Shown here: positions 22,627-33,820 of the stretch, one piece after another
Layout of the letters: every line of letters begins with the position of its first letter
Position numbering within the stretch: the stretch's first letter is position 1
DNA from: Nephrocerus scutellatus
Lineage: Eukaryota; Arthropoda; Insecta; Diptera; Pipunculidae
Assembly: GCA_947095585.1 (NCBI GenBank)
Contig: OX352765.1
Coordinates: forward strand, 27,744,254 to 27,808,253
Direction of reading: 5' to 3'
DNA length: 64,000 nucleotides
The notes under the pieces: model-generated
What the model was told of the DNA's origin: nothing
The model's input: only the letters and a program-made list of their open reading frames with translations
Database searches by the model: none
Made by a program: the position numbers and the translations under genes

Positions 22627-23841
22627 AACCATAACCTTAAATCTTAAGTATTAAGTTTTTCATTGCGATAGCACTATTAGCTGTTAGCTTTGGGCGATCA
22701 CACAGTAGAAAAACTTTACAAGATTGTAGGAATATTGATTATGACAATAATACTTTTTGCCTGTTACGTTGCAAATCGATACAATTTTGAAAGTCTTAAA
22801 TATTTAATTTTTTTACAATATAAATGTTTTTACATTTTTTTCTCACTTTCAAAGCATTAACAATTAAAGTAGCCGCTAGCAGCTTAAATTATATATTTCT
22901 GCACTGACAACTGAAACATTAGAAAAATACATGACAGAGGACTCTTTCAAAAAATAACTTGCTAACTCCTTTATGCGTGGCTGCTTTTCAATGAATTTAA
23001 AATGAAAAAGAATCTACTGTCATACGGGTTAAATTTTTTTCAATACAGCGATGAATTGACATTGCACTCTTGAGCTAAGCTGTGTTTTTTGTGCTAGTTA
23101 GTTTAGTGCTTGCTAGTAGATTCAAAATAATTTGGTTCAAGTTGTCTTCGTCGTGCTATTGTCAACTAACTTATCTCACACATACTCCCTGCTGCATAGA
23201 GGCCTGAGTATCCCAACTACCACAGAAGAAATCCACATTCAAAAACTGAAATATACATTAAAAGTTAAAATTCATCCTAACCCCCTTATTAATAAACTTC
23301 TATAGCAAAATGAGCCACACAGGCTGAAGAGACTTAAAAGCATAATTGAAAAACTCTCACCAATCACAATGTTTAGCTCCAACTAAGTTATATTGTACTT
23401 AATTAGACCAATTAGACCTAAGATTCTATTACATAATGTTAGATTGTTAGTTCCTAAACTGGAAGATCCAATATCTGAATAAATAATTAAAAAAATACAT
23501 TCATGAACATAATAAACCTTACGTATACCTAAAGAGCAAAATGCTATTAGCTAAAATGTTGAACGCAGAAAACTAGCAAATAAAATTTAAATAAGTTAAG
23601 CGTGCTCTCACAATGGAAAATTAAAAACTTATGACTCATAAGATTGTATGAATTTCCAACAAACTAGTAGTGAAAAGACTGTTCTATTGACAACTCTTCC
23701 TTTCAGTTGGGCGAAATTGGGCAACTAAAGTAAGTGAAGGGCTGTTCTGCTCGTGTAGTTACTTTAGATGATTAAAATTGACATCTGTATATGTAGTGAA
23801 GAATACCAATGCAACAGTCTTCACTTCGGTAGCTCAATTTA
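22627..23841. other. no gene recognised
   Basis: AT-rich intergenic sequence with no supported feature. Confidence 0.3.
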
Positions 23842-23977
23842 ATATCGTTTTTTTGTTGTAGAAATCTGAGCTGGAGCTCAGATTTTTTTCTCGGCAGTTC
23901 GAACACGAAAGGCGAGAATCTTTTTTTACATTGTTTTACATTTACATGTTTTTACATTTTTATTAAAAAAACGATAT
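23842..23977. repeat. foldback/MITE-like element, copy C
   Basis: Perfect 13-bp inverted ends, ATATCGTTTTTTT (23842-23854) and AAAAAAACGATAT (23965-23977). At 23862-23885 is a palindrome with 11-bp perfect arms (AAATCTGAGCT, GG, AGCTCAGATTT), followed by GAACACGAAAGGCGAGAATC, shared with copies A and B. The right half (hairpin and AAATCTCCC block) is deleted. It sits about 300 bp upstream of Art7. Confidence 0.65.
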
Positions 23978-24099
23978 AGGCGAAGAGTCGCTCAATTAAC
24001 AGAAGTATAGAGTTGTACTCTTCAAACCAATCGACTGTTCCAATGCATTGTTCCTTCTCTTTTACGCTGGTTGCTGTGTTCTGTCCGACAAATGGCCAT

Positions 24100-24124
24100 C
24101 CAGCTGTCAAAATTTGACAACTGG
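24100..24124. promoter_or_regulatory. near-perfect palindrome upstream of Art7
   Basis: The arms CCAGCTGTCAAA and TTTGACAACTGG (one mismatch) flank a single A, about 150 bp before the first Art7 ATG. It contains an E-box (CAGCTG). A related perfect palindrome, TGACAGCTGTCA, is at about 50561 upstream of the F-box gene. A promoter role is inferred only from position and symmetry. Confidence 0.35.
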
Positions 24125-24275
24125 AAGTTTACAACTGACACCGCAATGTGACAATTTGTAGATTTGTTCAGTTGATTGTTGATTCTTGATTTTATTTTTG
24201 ATTAGTAAAATATCTTTTATAAGTAATTAAGTAGAATAAAAACATTGTTTGTACGCGAATCGACCAGCATTTCGC

Positions 24276-26520
24276 ATGCTTTTTTCACGTACTCTCCGCC
24301 AGACAATTCAACGCAAAATGAGCAATCTTTTTACACAGGTTTTAAACCCGATAACCGGTAATAACGAATGGGAAATCCGTGGGGCCGACTATGATTACCA
24401 TCAGGAAGTGGCACGTGCCGGTTTCGGCGACATGCTACACGATACAGAACGAAACCAAAAATACTATAGTGCCCTACGGAAGTCAATTTCAAAACTTCAT
24501 GCAGACGGAAAGGAGGCACACGTTCTTGACATTGGGACCGGCACTGGCATTCTCTCGATGATGGCAGTCGCCGCCGGAGCAAACTCAGTAACGGCTTGCG
24601 AGGCATTCATGCCAATGGCTCATTGCGCTGAGCGAATAATAAACGCCAATGGAATGAGTGCGAAAATTAACTTGATAAAAAGACGTTCTTCTGAATTATC
24701 CGTTGGTAAGGATGGCCTAACCCGTAGGGCTAATATCCTCGTAACGGAAGTGTTAGATACGGAACTGATAGGCGAAGGTGCTATCGGTATATATAACCAC
24801 GCACACAGGCATTTGTTGACGGACGATGTCATTTGCATTCCGGCAGAAGCAATATGCTATGCTCAAGTTGTTCAGTCTCCCTTGGCAATGCAGTGGAATA
24901 AAAGCAAGCTTTTGGCGAATTTGGATGGTGAACCACTGCTTAAGCCACCTTCCGCTATTACAGATTGTAAAGGAGAATCTGGTTTGCATGATATGCAAAT
25001 AAGTCAAATACCAGCTCACCTGTTAGAACAACTTACTAAGCCAGTTTCGATCTTTGAGTTTGATTTCTCATCAAAAATTCCCATAGAAAATAAGCGAGTG
25101 TCTAATTTAAAGGTTTTAAGTGAGCGGGCGGGGTCTGCTGATATGGTTCTCTTCTGGTGGGACATAACAATGGATACCGAAGGGGTGATCACACTGAGTT
25201 GCGCCCCATACTGGGCGCATCCTGATTTTGATAAATTGGCGAAGAAGCGAAATGAGCATATTCCCATACAAAATACGGTACCATGGCGTGACCATTGGAT
25301 GCAGGCTATTTATTACATTCCAAAGCCACTGCAATTGAATGCACCACAGACAGAATTTATTCTATCGGCGAATCATGACCAGTACTCCTTTTGGTTTGAT
25401 GCGTGGGCGCTAACGAATAATGATGAAGGTAAAACAGTCCCAAGACACTCGTGTACATGCAATCTCCATATGACTTATTCACGCAGTCGAATCGGCCAAA
25501 TGAATCAGAGCCTGCGAAATAAACAGTATCTTCGCTTCTTAGAGCAGGCAATAGACGATCAATCACACGTTCTGTCTATAGGAGACGGATCTCTTCTAGG
25601 TTTAGCTACCTCCAACCTAGGAGCAGCATCTGTGATATGCTATGAATCGAAACGTTTTTCACGTAATTTCATCGAATCCTACGTAAAAAATAATCAAATA
25701 AAAAACATAAGCATTATTCCGAACCTAGACGAAGTACAATCCACTGATCTTGAGCGTATTACGCACGTATTTGCGGAGCCTTATTTCATAACATCAATCT
25801 TACCGTGGGATAATTTCTATTTTGGAACTCTACTGCATTCAATAAAAGAGAAACTTTCACCAAACGTCCGGATCATTCCACATTCTGCTAAAATATTTGC
25901 TATTCCAGTAGAATTTCTAGATTTGCACAAAATCAGAGCACCGCTGGGCACTTGCGAAGGATTCGATCTGACAATCTTTGATAAAATGGTTGATGTGAGT
26001 ACGAAGAACCCATCTGATGCATGTAATTGCGATTTTCTATTTCAAACAGACGTCAGCAACGTTGGCTGATTCCATGGTAGAAGCACAACCGCTTTGGGAA
26101 TACCCATGCAAAGCACTCGCAAAAGAGCACGAGATCCTAAGTGTAATTTTTGGAAATTTCTCTGCTGAGAAGAGTACGTCTGGTGTAGCTGAAATTGAGG
26201 AGTATGTTTTGTTAAAATACAAAATTTGTTTTTATGTAACACTCTTTTTCCTGTACAGATGTGGTTCGTGCAACGGCATCGCTCTTTGGGTCGACTGGAA
26301 CCTTGACAACAGTGCGAATCCTAAATCTACTGTTACCACTGGCCCAAGTCAACCCATTAAAGTTGGCAAGTATATTGAATGGGACATGTTCGTGCGACAA
26401 GGTGTACACTTAATTGCTAAGCCAAAACAGCTTACAAGAGATAGCAGCTCTTTTAGTTGGAAAGTGGATTTTAAGCCAGCAAGTGGAGAAATTAAATTCA
26501 AATTCGATGTTGCCACTTAA
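24276..26520 (+). CDS. Art7: protein arginine N-methyltransferase 7
   Basis: Three exons: 24276-25994, 26050-26201 and 26259-26520, with 55- and 57-bp GT/AG introns. The product is about 710 residues, close to the family norm of two tandem methyltransferase modules. The first module shows SAM motif I VLDIGTGTGILSM (residues 83-95) and the double-E loop TEVLDTELIGEG with its two Glu at about 158 and 167. A DHWMQAIYYIP block is the THW-like segment. The second module keeps VLSIGDGSLLGLATS but is degenerate, as expected for PRMT7. The C-terminus (LWEYPCKAL, CGSCNGIALWVDW, WDMFVRQGVHL) is highly diagnostic. PRMT7 monomethylates arginine in histones and RNA-binding proteins. Two in-frame starts exist: 24276, and 24318 in the better context CAAAATG, which matches the usual family N-terminus (MSNLFTQVLNPITG). 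It ends 152 bp from the convergent tektin stop. Confidence 0.93.
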
Positions 26521-26671
26521 AAGGTGAAGTGTGTACATCAAATGTTACTCCAATTGTTTTACGTTCAATAATTTCAATCGGGGCTGATAGGGGATATATG
26601 CACAATAATAACGAAACTCTTCCAAACTTACTCTCATACAAATTTAATTTTTTTTATAAAATTTTATAATT

Positions 26672-29600
26672 TTAAGTCTTTGGAATTTCATCCTCCATTT
26701 TTGTGAGCTTTATATTGCGTTCCGTTTGGGCTGACGGACCACTAGATTCGCTAGCAAACTCCCCACCCTTAAGGCGCACTCTCAAATCTAATCCTCGTAT
26801 ATCGGTCATCAATGAATGCTGCTTATTGTCCAGATCAACGTCGATTTTCTGAGCATGCTCCTCGAGCAGGCAATAATTGGTTTTCGATGCATCGATCTGA
26901 TCCTGCAAGCTGCGACGAATTGAGCGCATTTTGAGAACTTCTTCACAAAGCTTATCGTGAGCTTCGTCTAAGCTCAATTCCATGCCGGCACGTTGGGCTC
27001 GATTTTCCAAACGAGTTTCCGCTAGCTTAAGGGCGTCTGTTTTGTCACGTAAAGCCTGCTCCAAAGTTTTTATCTCACATATCGCCTTTTCCATTTCTTC
27101 TTTCATCTAAAGAGCATTTTATTTTGAGCAAAGAGATTGGTATCGGTGGTTGTTAAATGTTATGTAATTTTGTTAATTATATGTTGATAAAAGTACATTT
27201 TATTATCCTGCCCTCCAACATATCATGAGAAATGTCTTAGACATTAGATTTAAGTACTTGTAGGAGGTACAAGGTGATAGTTTTTTTTAAATATTAAGCA
27301 CTAACTGAATCCATCAAAATATTTAAAAAAATAAAGTATAGTTCTTGCCAATTTCCTGTGTTACCACAAATTTACCAACTTTTTCATATCGGTTTAGTTG
27401 AAAAATTATTAATTTAATTTTGGTGGGGGCAGTAGCCCGCATTTATTCGGCTTATTAAAACTAAAACTTAAAGATTAAGACTTAAAACGAACACTTAAAG
27501 CTAAGGGGAATGATGACGGAGATCAAATTTAAGGCATTGAGTGCTGCAGTTAGAATCGAAAACGGTAAGGTTTAAGTTAACCTTCCGCAGCAGACGGGAG
27601 ATTGGATTCGTTAGTGCCTTACATGGTGCGGTGTGTTGGTTGATAGAAGAGAGGCGGGTATCGTAACTTACAAGGGAATATCGAGTTCTATAGAGGCGCG
27701 TAAACGACGATGTATGATAAAATGTCAGCAATGTCCCTGCGTTTTTTAAATGATTTTCACATTTATGAGGTTAAGGCGGTCATGGTAGGGAGACAGGATA
27801 AAATGATTGTCCCAATGTAGACCTCGAAGAGCAAATCGGAGAAAACAACGTTGGATGCTCTCCATTCTGGACACATGAACTTGATGAAAGGGAGACAAGC
27901 TTGACTAGCGGAAAAATGTGATGTCGAGGGATCTGTTCAAAAAAGGATTGGAAAATATTTTGTACTACCGTTTGACAAAGCCAAGTGATGAGTTGGCTTT
28001 AAGAAATATTTCATCAATATGAGGACGGAAATTTAGCTCCGAGTTGCACAATATTCCGAGGTCACGAAAAAATTGCACGCGGGGATATGGTTTGGACGTG
28101 GAAAAGGTAATGTCGGAGAGGGGGCTTGTTGCACTTGCTTGATAGGGTTTCATGTTTGGCATTTGGTGAAATTGATCTCTAAGCAATTTTTGAGGCACCA
28201 GGTCGAAAATTATTTAGATCTTTTTGAAGGAACCAGGAGTCTTGAGAAGAAATCGATTTGAAAATTTTTGATTTTACGCTACGTGAGTAAAGAGAGAGCG
28301 CGGAGTGTTTTTGATGACCCTATAAAGATCATTTATAGTTATGATGAAGAGAAGGGGGCCTAAATGTCTGCCTTGTGCGACACCAGACGTTAACAAAAAT
28401 GTGATCGATAGGCCATACCTAAAGCCAACGCTATAAATACCGTGTTCCAGATAAGAAGATATCCATTTTAGCAATATGGGTTCAAAGTCGGGGGACAATT
28501 AAAAAAGGATTAATTGATGAGATATCAAAATCATTTGCAACAACGTCGCCTTCTCTAGGGCTGAAAGGGCAAAGGAAACGAATTCAACGTTGTGGTTGAT
28601 CTACCTCTTAGAAAGCCATGCTGGCAGGAAAAGATAAGAGACTCGCAATGAGAGCCTAAGGCTTCTTATAAAATACTTTCGAAGAGTTTGGGTATATGAG
28701 AAAGTTTAGCAATTGGACGATAATTAGTTACATCATTCTATGATCCTTTTTTGTGTATAGGAGTTATGAAAGAGATCTTCCACATCTGTGGAAATTCTCA
28801 TTGCGAAGGGGATAAGCGAAAGTGGTAAGAAAGGGGGAGGGAGAGATTGGAGGAACATTATTAAAGATATATGGCGAGAAGACCATATGGGCTAGGTGAG
28901 AATTCATCATTAAATTTTTGTAACTTTTTTTCGATTACAGTAGGGCCAACAGTTTAAGACAGAAAGGGTCAATTGGAGAAGTCAAGTAGGAAATTGAAAT
29001 AAGAGGGGTCCGGTACGAAGGAGTTGTCGGCGAAAGATTGTTTAAAAAATATAGCAAACAAGTTGGCAATGATATTTGGATCGGTTTTTGCATGTGGCCG
29101 TAACTATCTCCCTCCGACTAATGAAAGTGTCATCAAATATCAACGTGGTGGCCACTGGTAATTTTCCTCCAATACAGGAAAAGCTAAATGATCGGGCTAG
29201 TCCCTTTAAAGTAAGGTAGGCGCGAGGCCAATAACCTCGCCCGTAAAAAACTTTTTTACGGAACCCCAAATACTGATGAACGAAGACGACCCAGGCAACG
29301 AAAACGGCAAAACTATTTAAGAATTTTCATATGGACCGCACGCTCACTGTAAAGAGCAGCTGGCCGAAAACCTGTGTAAATATAAGGCTAACATAACTGC
29401 AATCCAGGATATGCGGTAGACGGGGAATGGTTTCCTAAAAAAATCAGAGTATGGCATATATTACAGCTTTTTTTGCCAGATATGTGCTCGGGGTGAACAG
29501 CAAAAAAATAAAACCCACCGTTATCGGCTTTAAAGCAGTAAATGAACGGCTATACACACTTCGCGTGTGGGACAGATTTAAAAACATAAGCGTTATAAAC

Positions 29601-31137
29601 GTTCACGCACGTACAGAGGATTCCCCAGATGATGAAAAAGAAGAATTCATTGAACCAGTCGAACGAGAACTCCTGCCTCATTATGCTGAATATAAATGCC
29701 AAAATAGGTAGGGAGCCAGTATTCAGGCAGTACATTGGCACATCCTCTAATTAGATTCAAGTCAACACGGCTGCCCTTCGCAACGAAGAGACCATAGGAC
29801 TTGCCCTTAATGCAGGGAGAGTAAGTGAGATGTCGGGCGTAGAGAGATAAAGAGAGATAGAATTAAAAAATTCTCTCCAATAATGAATATTGCATCATTT
29901 AAAATTAGATTGTCAAACCCAAAGAAATACCTGCTATGATACGCATTAATTTTGCGGAGTTAATGGGAGTTAATGGGATCAGTTGTGAAGATAAGGTCTA
30001 GTTGCCTACCCATGGTCGCCACTAACTTGGCATAGACTTGATTTACGAAGACATTCCTGAGTTTACGATATACGAAGACATTCCTGAGTTGAGTTGGGAT
30101 ATGAAGCAATACTATCAAATAACGCCCCAACTTAACCATATATGTCTTACCTTTAATTTCTGCCATTCCAATTCGTTTCTAGAGCGCTGTGTCTCAAATA
30201 TTCTTTTACGAATTGTATGCTCTGCACGTTCCTGCTGCGAAATGAGCATATTACGAGCTTTTTCCCGGCAAACAAACAACGATTCACGAATAGCATAAGT
30301 GTCTGCAAGTTCGTTCTCAGCCAGTTGTTTCATATTTTTAGTGTGCTCCAGCCAACCTTCATATGTACAGCAACTGAAAATACACAGCGCTATCTATTTA
30401 GATGGCATATTAAAGAATAGCATCATCACACAACTGACTTTTTTGGATTTCTCGTTGCATCCGGTTTATATGTAATATTTGCCGAGAACTTATTTAAATC
30501 CAATTGAGCGATATCTATTTCTTCGGCGTCTTTCTTGTTTTCAACTTCTAGACTAAGCTTGAATTTCACTTCCTCTAAACGATTGATCTTCCCCCACGTT
30601 TCTTGACATTGATCAATCAGCAAACGTTGATTATTCTCGATGACTGAGAGTTCCTTTTTCAACTCGGTGTCAGCATCGTCGTACGTTAACTCAGAGCCTA
30701 AACGGCAATCGCGCATAGTCAGACATTCAGCTACAACACTAAGGGGCGTTTGCATTGCCTCCAATTCACGTTCCGTGGAGTTTTTCTCCTCGCGAAGTAA
30801 ATGCATTTCACGCTCGATGCGTGCCAATGTATATTGGACTGTTGTGCGCCACCGGTCAAGTTCGCCAATTCTAAAATTAAATTGAAACATTTGCACTTAT
30901 CACGGTCTAAGTCCAGCTCTCTTACCTATCTGCAAGTGCTACATTCGTCTCAAGATTACTCCAATCGGACTCAATACGAGTTTCATTTCGTAGTGTTCTG
31001 GACGAGTGACGCAATTCAAAGGCATCCGTCCTGCGCGAGTCGGCAACATTACGTAAATGGGCTACACGCGAATGCCAATCAGATAAGCCAATATGTTGCA
31101 GTGGTTTCTCCAATGTTATTACCGAGTGATGAGCCAT
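26672..31137 (-). CDS. tektin
   Basis: Four exons on the minus strand: 31137-30926, 30870-30439, 30373-30151 and 27106-26672. All junctions are GT/AG and the phases join without a stop, giving about 433 residues, a normal tektin length. The peptide starts MAHHSVITLEKPLQHIGLSD and is almost wholly heptad-like, charged coiled coil (RIESDWSNLETN, RWRTTVQYTLARIEREMHLL, EQALRDKTDALKLAETRLE). Tektins are filament proteins bound inside ciliary and flagellar doublet microtubules, so testis expression is expected. The family nonapeptide RPNVELCRD appears near the C-terminus only as a diverged RGLDLRVRL. The last intron (27107-30150) is about 3 kb and carries LINE fragments; the other two are 55 and 65 bp. 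The nearest Drosophila relative may be Tektin-A, but I cannot assign the paralogue without alignment. Confidence 0.85.
27420..28800 (-). pseudogene. Jockey-like LINE remnant in a tektin intron
   Basis: The minus strand reads LLKWISSYLEHGIYSVGFRY, then SGVAQGRHLGPLLFIITIND (28498-28300), then FFRDLGILCNSELNFRPHID and NSSLGFVKR (about 28080-27965). This is the order of RT motif 4 through the thumb region of a Jockey-type non-LTR element. Frames are broken, and the endonuclease and ORF1 are missing. It lies in the same orientation as the host tektin gene. Weaker C-terminal remains extend down to about 27500. Confidence 0.7.
29290..29900 (+). pseudogene. RTE-like LINE endonuclease remnant
   Basis: The plus strand at 29451-29711 reads GVNSKKIKPTVIGFKAVNER, LYTLRVWDRFKNISVINVHA and then RTEDSPDDEKEEF. 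This is the APE-type endonuclease middle of RTE-clade elements. It continues out of frame as GREPVFRQYIGTS and ALNAGR to about 29830. The fragment lacks the catalytic N-terminus and has no RT attached. It is in the tektin intron, opposite in strand to the gene. Confidence 0.6.
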
Positions 31138-31409
31138 TTAACAAAAGTATTATTTAAAAAGAACAAAACAAATTCAAATTTAATAAAAGGATGATAAAAA
31201 AATTAAAAACAAAACGTTGCAAATTATTTCAAATTTGATTATTGATTAAATAATCAAGGCAAGGCGATGCTTGAAGTCCAAGGGATTTTAATTTACTAGT
31301 GCAAGTGTAGCTGGGAATAATCGCTCCTCTGTGGAAATTTCAGAATTTAAATTCTTTCTTTTTATCGTCAGTCGTCACATAAGAGACGGTTTCTATGGAA
31401 TCGATATTA

Positions 31410-32714
31410 ACGGGTGTTTTTTTAAGAGGTTGCCGATTTTTTTTTTTGAATAAAACACATATAAAATTATGAAATGACCAAAATTTTTTTTTATTTGGTA
31501 GATAATTTTTTGGCATTTAACATTTAAACACAATTTCTGGCATATGGCTACCACGACTATTTTTCACAAATGTCATTCTGGAGGTCCAATTTTCCAGCAC
31601 TTTTTCAAGCATTTGAGGGCGTATGTCAGCAATGACACGTTGAATATTGGTTTCCAAAGCGTCAATCGATTGAGGTTTATCCACATAAACCAATGACTTC
31701 ACGTATCCCCACAAAAAGTAATCGAGTGGCGTCAAATCGCACGAACGCGGAGGCCAATTCACCGGACCATTTCTCGAAATAATGTTGTCGTTGAAAGTTT
31801 CTTTCAATAAGTCGATTGTTTCACGTGCTGTATGGCAAGTGGCACCATCTTGTTGAAACCACATTTCATCCATATCCATATCTTCAAGATTTGACAACAA
31901 AAACTCATTTAACATGGTTCTGTATCGATTTCCATTCACGGTAACGCGTCGTCCTTCCTCATTTTTAAAGAAATATGGACCGATGATCCCACCAGCCCAT
32001 AGACCGCACCAAACAGTACATTTATCAGGATGCATTGGTAATTCTTGAACGGCGTGTGGATTATCTTTGCTCCAAATGCGACAATTTTGTTTGTTGACGT
32101 ATCCATTTAACAAAAAATGCGCCTCATCACTGAAGAGAATTTTACGGTAAAAAAATGGATCTTCGTTCAATTGATTTAACGACCAATCACTGAATTCACG
32201 GCGCAAACGATGGTCGTGTGGCTTTAATTCTTGCACCAATTGAATTTTGTATGGCACCAAACCCAAATCTTTACGTAAAATTTTCCATAAAGTCGATGGA
32301 CAAAGTCCAATTTGCTGAGCACGACGACGAATCGATAAATTGTCGTTTTCTTCGACACTGGCCTCAACGACAGCAATATTTTCTTCTGTACGAACTCTTC
32401 TCATTCTTGTCGGTGGCTTGGCATCCAAAAGAGTGAATGTAGACCGAAATTTGGTAATTACGTTCTTTATGGTGGTCTCTGACGGACGATTATGTGCACC
32501 ATAAAATTCACGAAGTGCTCTATAAACATTTTTAATTGAACACTGATTTTGAAAATAAATTTCCACGATTTGAAAACGTTGTTCTGGAGTTAACCTATTC
32601 ATAATGATTTGCCAAACAATACTGAGTAGAAATGCCACTTTGAGCTGTCAAAACAACTGTCATAAAATAAAACGACATCTATCGGAAAAACAAACCTCCT
32701 TAAAAAACACCCTT
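31410..32714 (-). mobile_element. complete DD41D (rosa-type) mariner
   Basis: About 1305 bp, flanked by TA at 31408-31409 and 32715-32716. The terminal inverted repeats are ACGGGTGTTTTTTTAAGAGG at the left and, as reverse complement, AAGGGTGTTTTTTAAGGAGG at the right. It encloses one uninterrupted transposase frame. Size, TA duplication and the D,D41D triad fit the basal mariner group first described from tephritids (the Ceratitis rosa elements). It sits between tektin and Uev1A. Confidence 0.88.
31517..32602 (-). CDS. DD41D mariner transposase, apparently intact
   Basis: 361 codons from ATG at 32602 to TAA at 31517, full length for a mariner-type transposase, with no stop or frameshift. The N-terminus (MNRLTPEQRFQIVEIYFQNQ) and residues 86-110 form the two helix-turn-helix units that bind the inverted repeats. 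The catalytic residues are D159 (ILFSDEAHF), D252 (WFQQDGATCHTA) and D294 (TPLDYFLWG). D252 and D294 are 41 residues apart. The enzyme would excise and reinsert the element at TA dinucleotides in the nucleus. A longer in-frame extension begins at GTG 32638, but ATG 32602 agrees with relatives. Protein similarity, not inverted-repeat similarity, links it to the relic at 13093-14257. Confidence 0.88.
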   Translation of the reverse strand: MNRLTPEQRFQIVEIYFQNQCSIKNVYRALREFYGAHNRPSETTIKNVITKFRSTFTLLDAKPPTRMRRVRTEENIAVVEASVEENDNLSIRRRAQQIGLCPSTLWKILRKDLGLVPYKIQLVQELKPHDHRLRREFSDWSLNQLNEDPFFYRKILFSDEAHFLLNGYVNKQNCRIWSKDNPHAVQELPMHPDKCTVWCGLWAGGIIGPYFFKNEEGRRVTVNGNRYRTMLNEFLLSNLEDMDMDEMWFQQDGATCHTARETIDLLKETFNDNIISRNGPVNWPPRSCDLTPLDYFLWGYVKSLVYVDKPQSIDALETNIQRVIADIRPQMLEKVLENWTSRMTFVKNSRGSHMPEIVFKC

Positions 32715-32716
32715 TA

Positions 32717-33820
32717 TAATTGGTTGTTGGTTCGATCAAACATTTCGGGGTTTTGCTTGAGTGGCTTGTCTGTCGAATGGTTTATGACTCCAATATACGC
32801 TGTTTCTTTATTGCATCAAAACAGACAACGTCTAGTCTACCATACCATTTTTTAAGACATCTGTTCTTTGGAGTACCATTCTTTACATTTGGAGGCATTT
32901 TTAAGAAACCGTTCGCCTGTGTAGAATTTTTTGAGCATTTTTAACGATATCTTTGTGGGTAGATTTCAAGTATATCTAGTTTTTTACATGAGTATTTTAA
33001 ATATTTTTAAACTGTAAAATAAATTAAAAAACTGTTATAAGAGTAAGGGCATAGTATAGAAAAAAGTCATTGTCAAATGACAATATCCGTCAGCCATTTT
33101 TCCAATAATTGCTATAATCAAGCATTGCATAAATCTGAATTGCAGCCCACTTCACTTCCTTTGTCAACAATTTTGCCGCATACGAAAAGGTCGAAACTGA
33201 ACAGCAGCGAATTGCATTTGCATTACAATTTTCGAACTTATATCTCATTCAACCAAACAAAAGAAAACAGTGTATCATGGAGCCAGAGAAAACTAAAAAC
33301 CAGGATTTATCTAATTAGAGTGTTTTTTCTCACTGTCTTGACTCTTGAGTTTATTTTCGTAGTTAATTAACCCCGGACCGCCTTTCAAATTAACAAAAAT
33401 AAATAAAGTCAGTTTAGCATAACATTTTTGCCAAGGTACCAAGTTTCTCGAATCATTTTCGAGTAAAATTAGAGAAAAATTAACTTAAATTTTTGATCCA
33501 TTTTATTTATAGTTGTGCTTAGTTATAGTCCTCCTTTAATTTACAATCGTTTGATATCGTTTTCAATTTATTACCCGCATATGCACTTCTAGTGATTATA
33601 CATTATTTTGGAAAATCGAAGTTTGCTAGTCACGGGCGAAATAAAAAAAAAAAGAAGACAGCCGCAGCAAAGAAAGATAGTTTTCGAACGTCAGTGTATC
33701 AACAGCAAGGAGCACCACACCACCCACCACTATAAATTGTTTAGTGATCCAAATTCTGTATGCTGGACAGAGACACACGACGACTACATAAGCGACAAGA
33801 ACAAAAATAGCAAAACCACA
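32717..33820 (+). other. upstream region and 5' leader of Uev1A
   Basis: No independent gene is supported. The open stretch at 33077-33370 lacks any recognisable domain, and sequence from about 33600 is probably 5' UTR of Uev1A. I found no clear TATA box. Confidence 0.35.

Noticed and set aside
24249..24275. Art7 start at 24249
   Set aside because: That codon is TTG; the first ATGs in frame are 24276 and 24318.
24331..25566. Several ORFs antisense to or overlapping Art7
   Set aside because: They are shadows of the long conserved Art7 frame and resemble no family.
25995..26069. Art7 ending at the stop at 26067 as a shortened protein
   Set aside because: A GTGAGT donor at 25995 and an AAACAG acceptor at 26049 remove the stop and restore the conserved C-terminus.
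30801..31157. 118-codon plus-strand ORF
   Set aside because: Antisense to tektin exons 1 and 2, with no homology.
32603..32638. Longer transposase start at 32638
   Set aside because: The codon is GTG and the extension is not seen in relatives; ATG 32602 gives the expected N-terminus.
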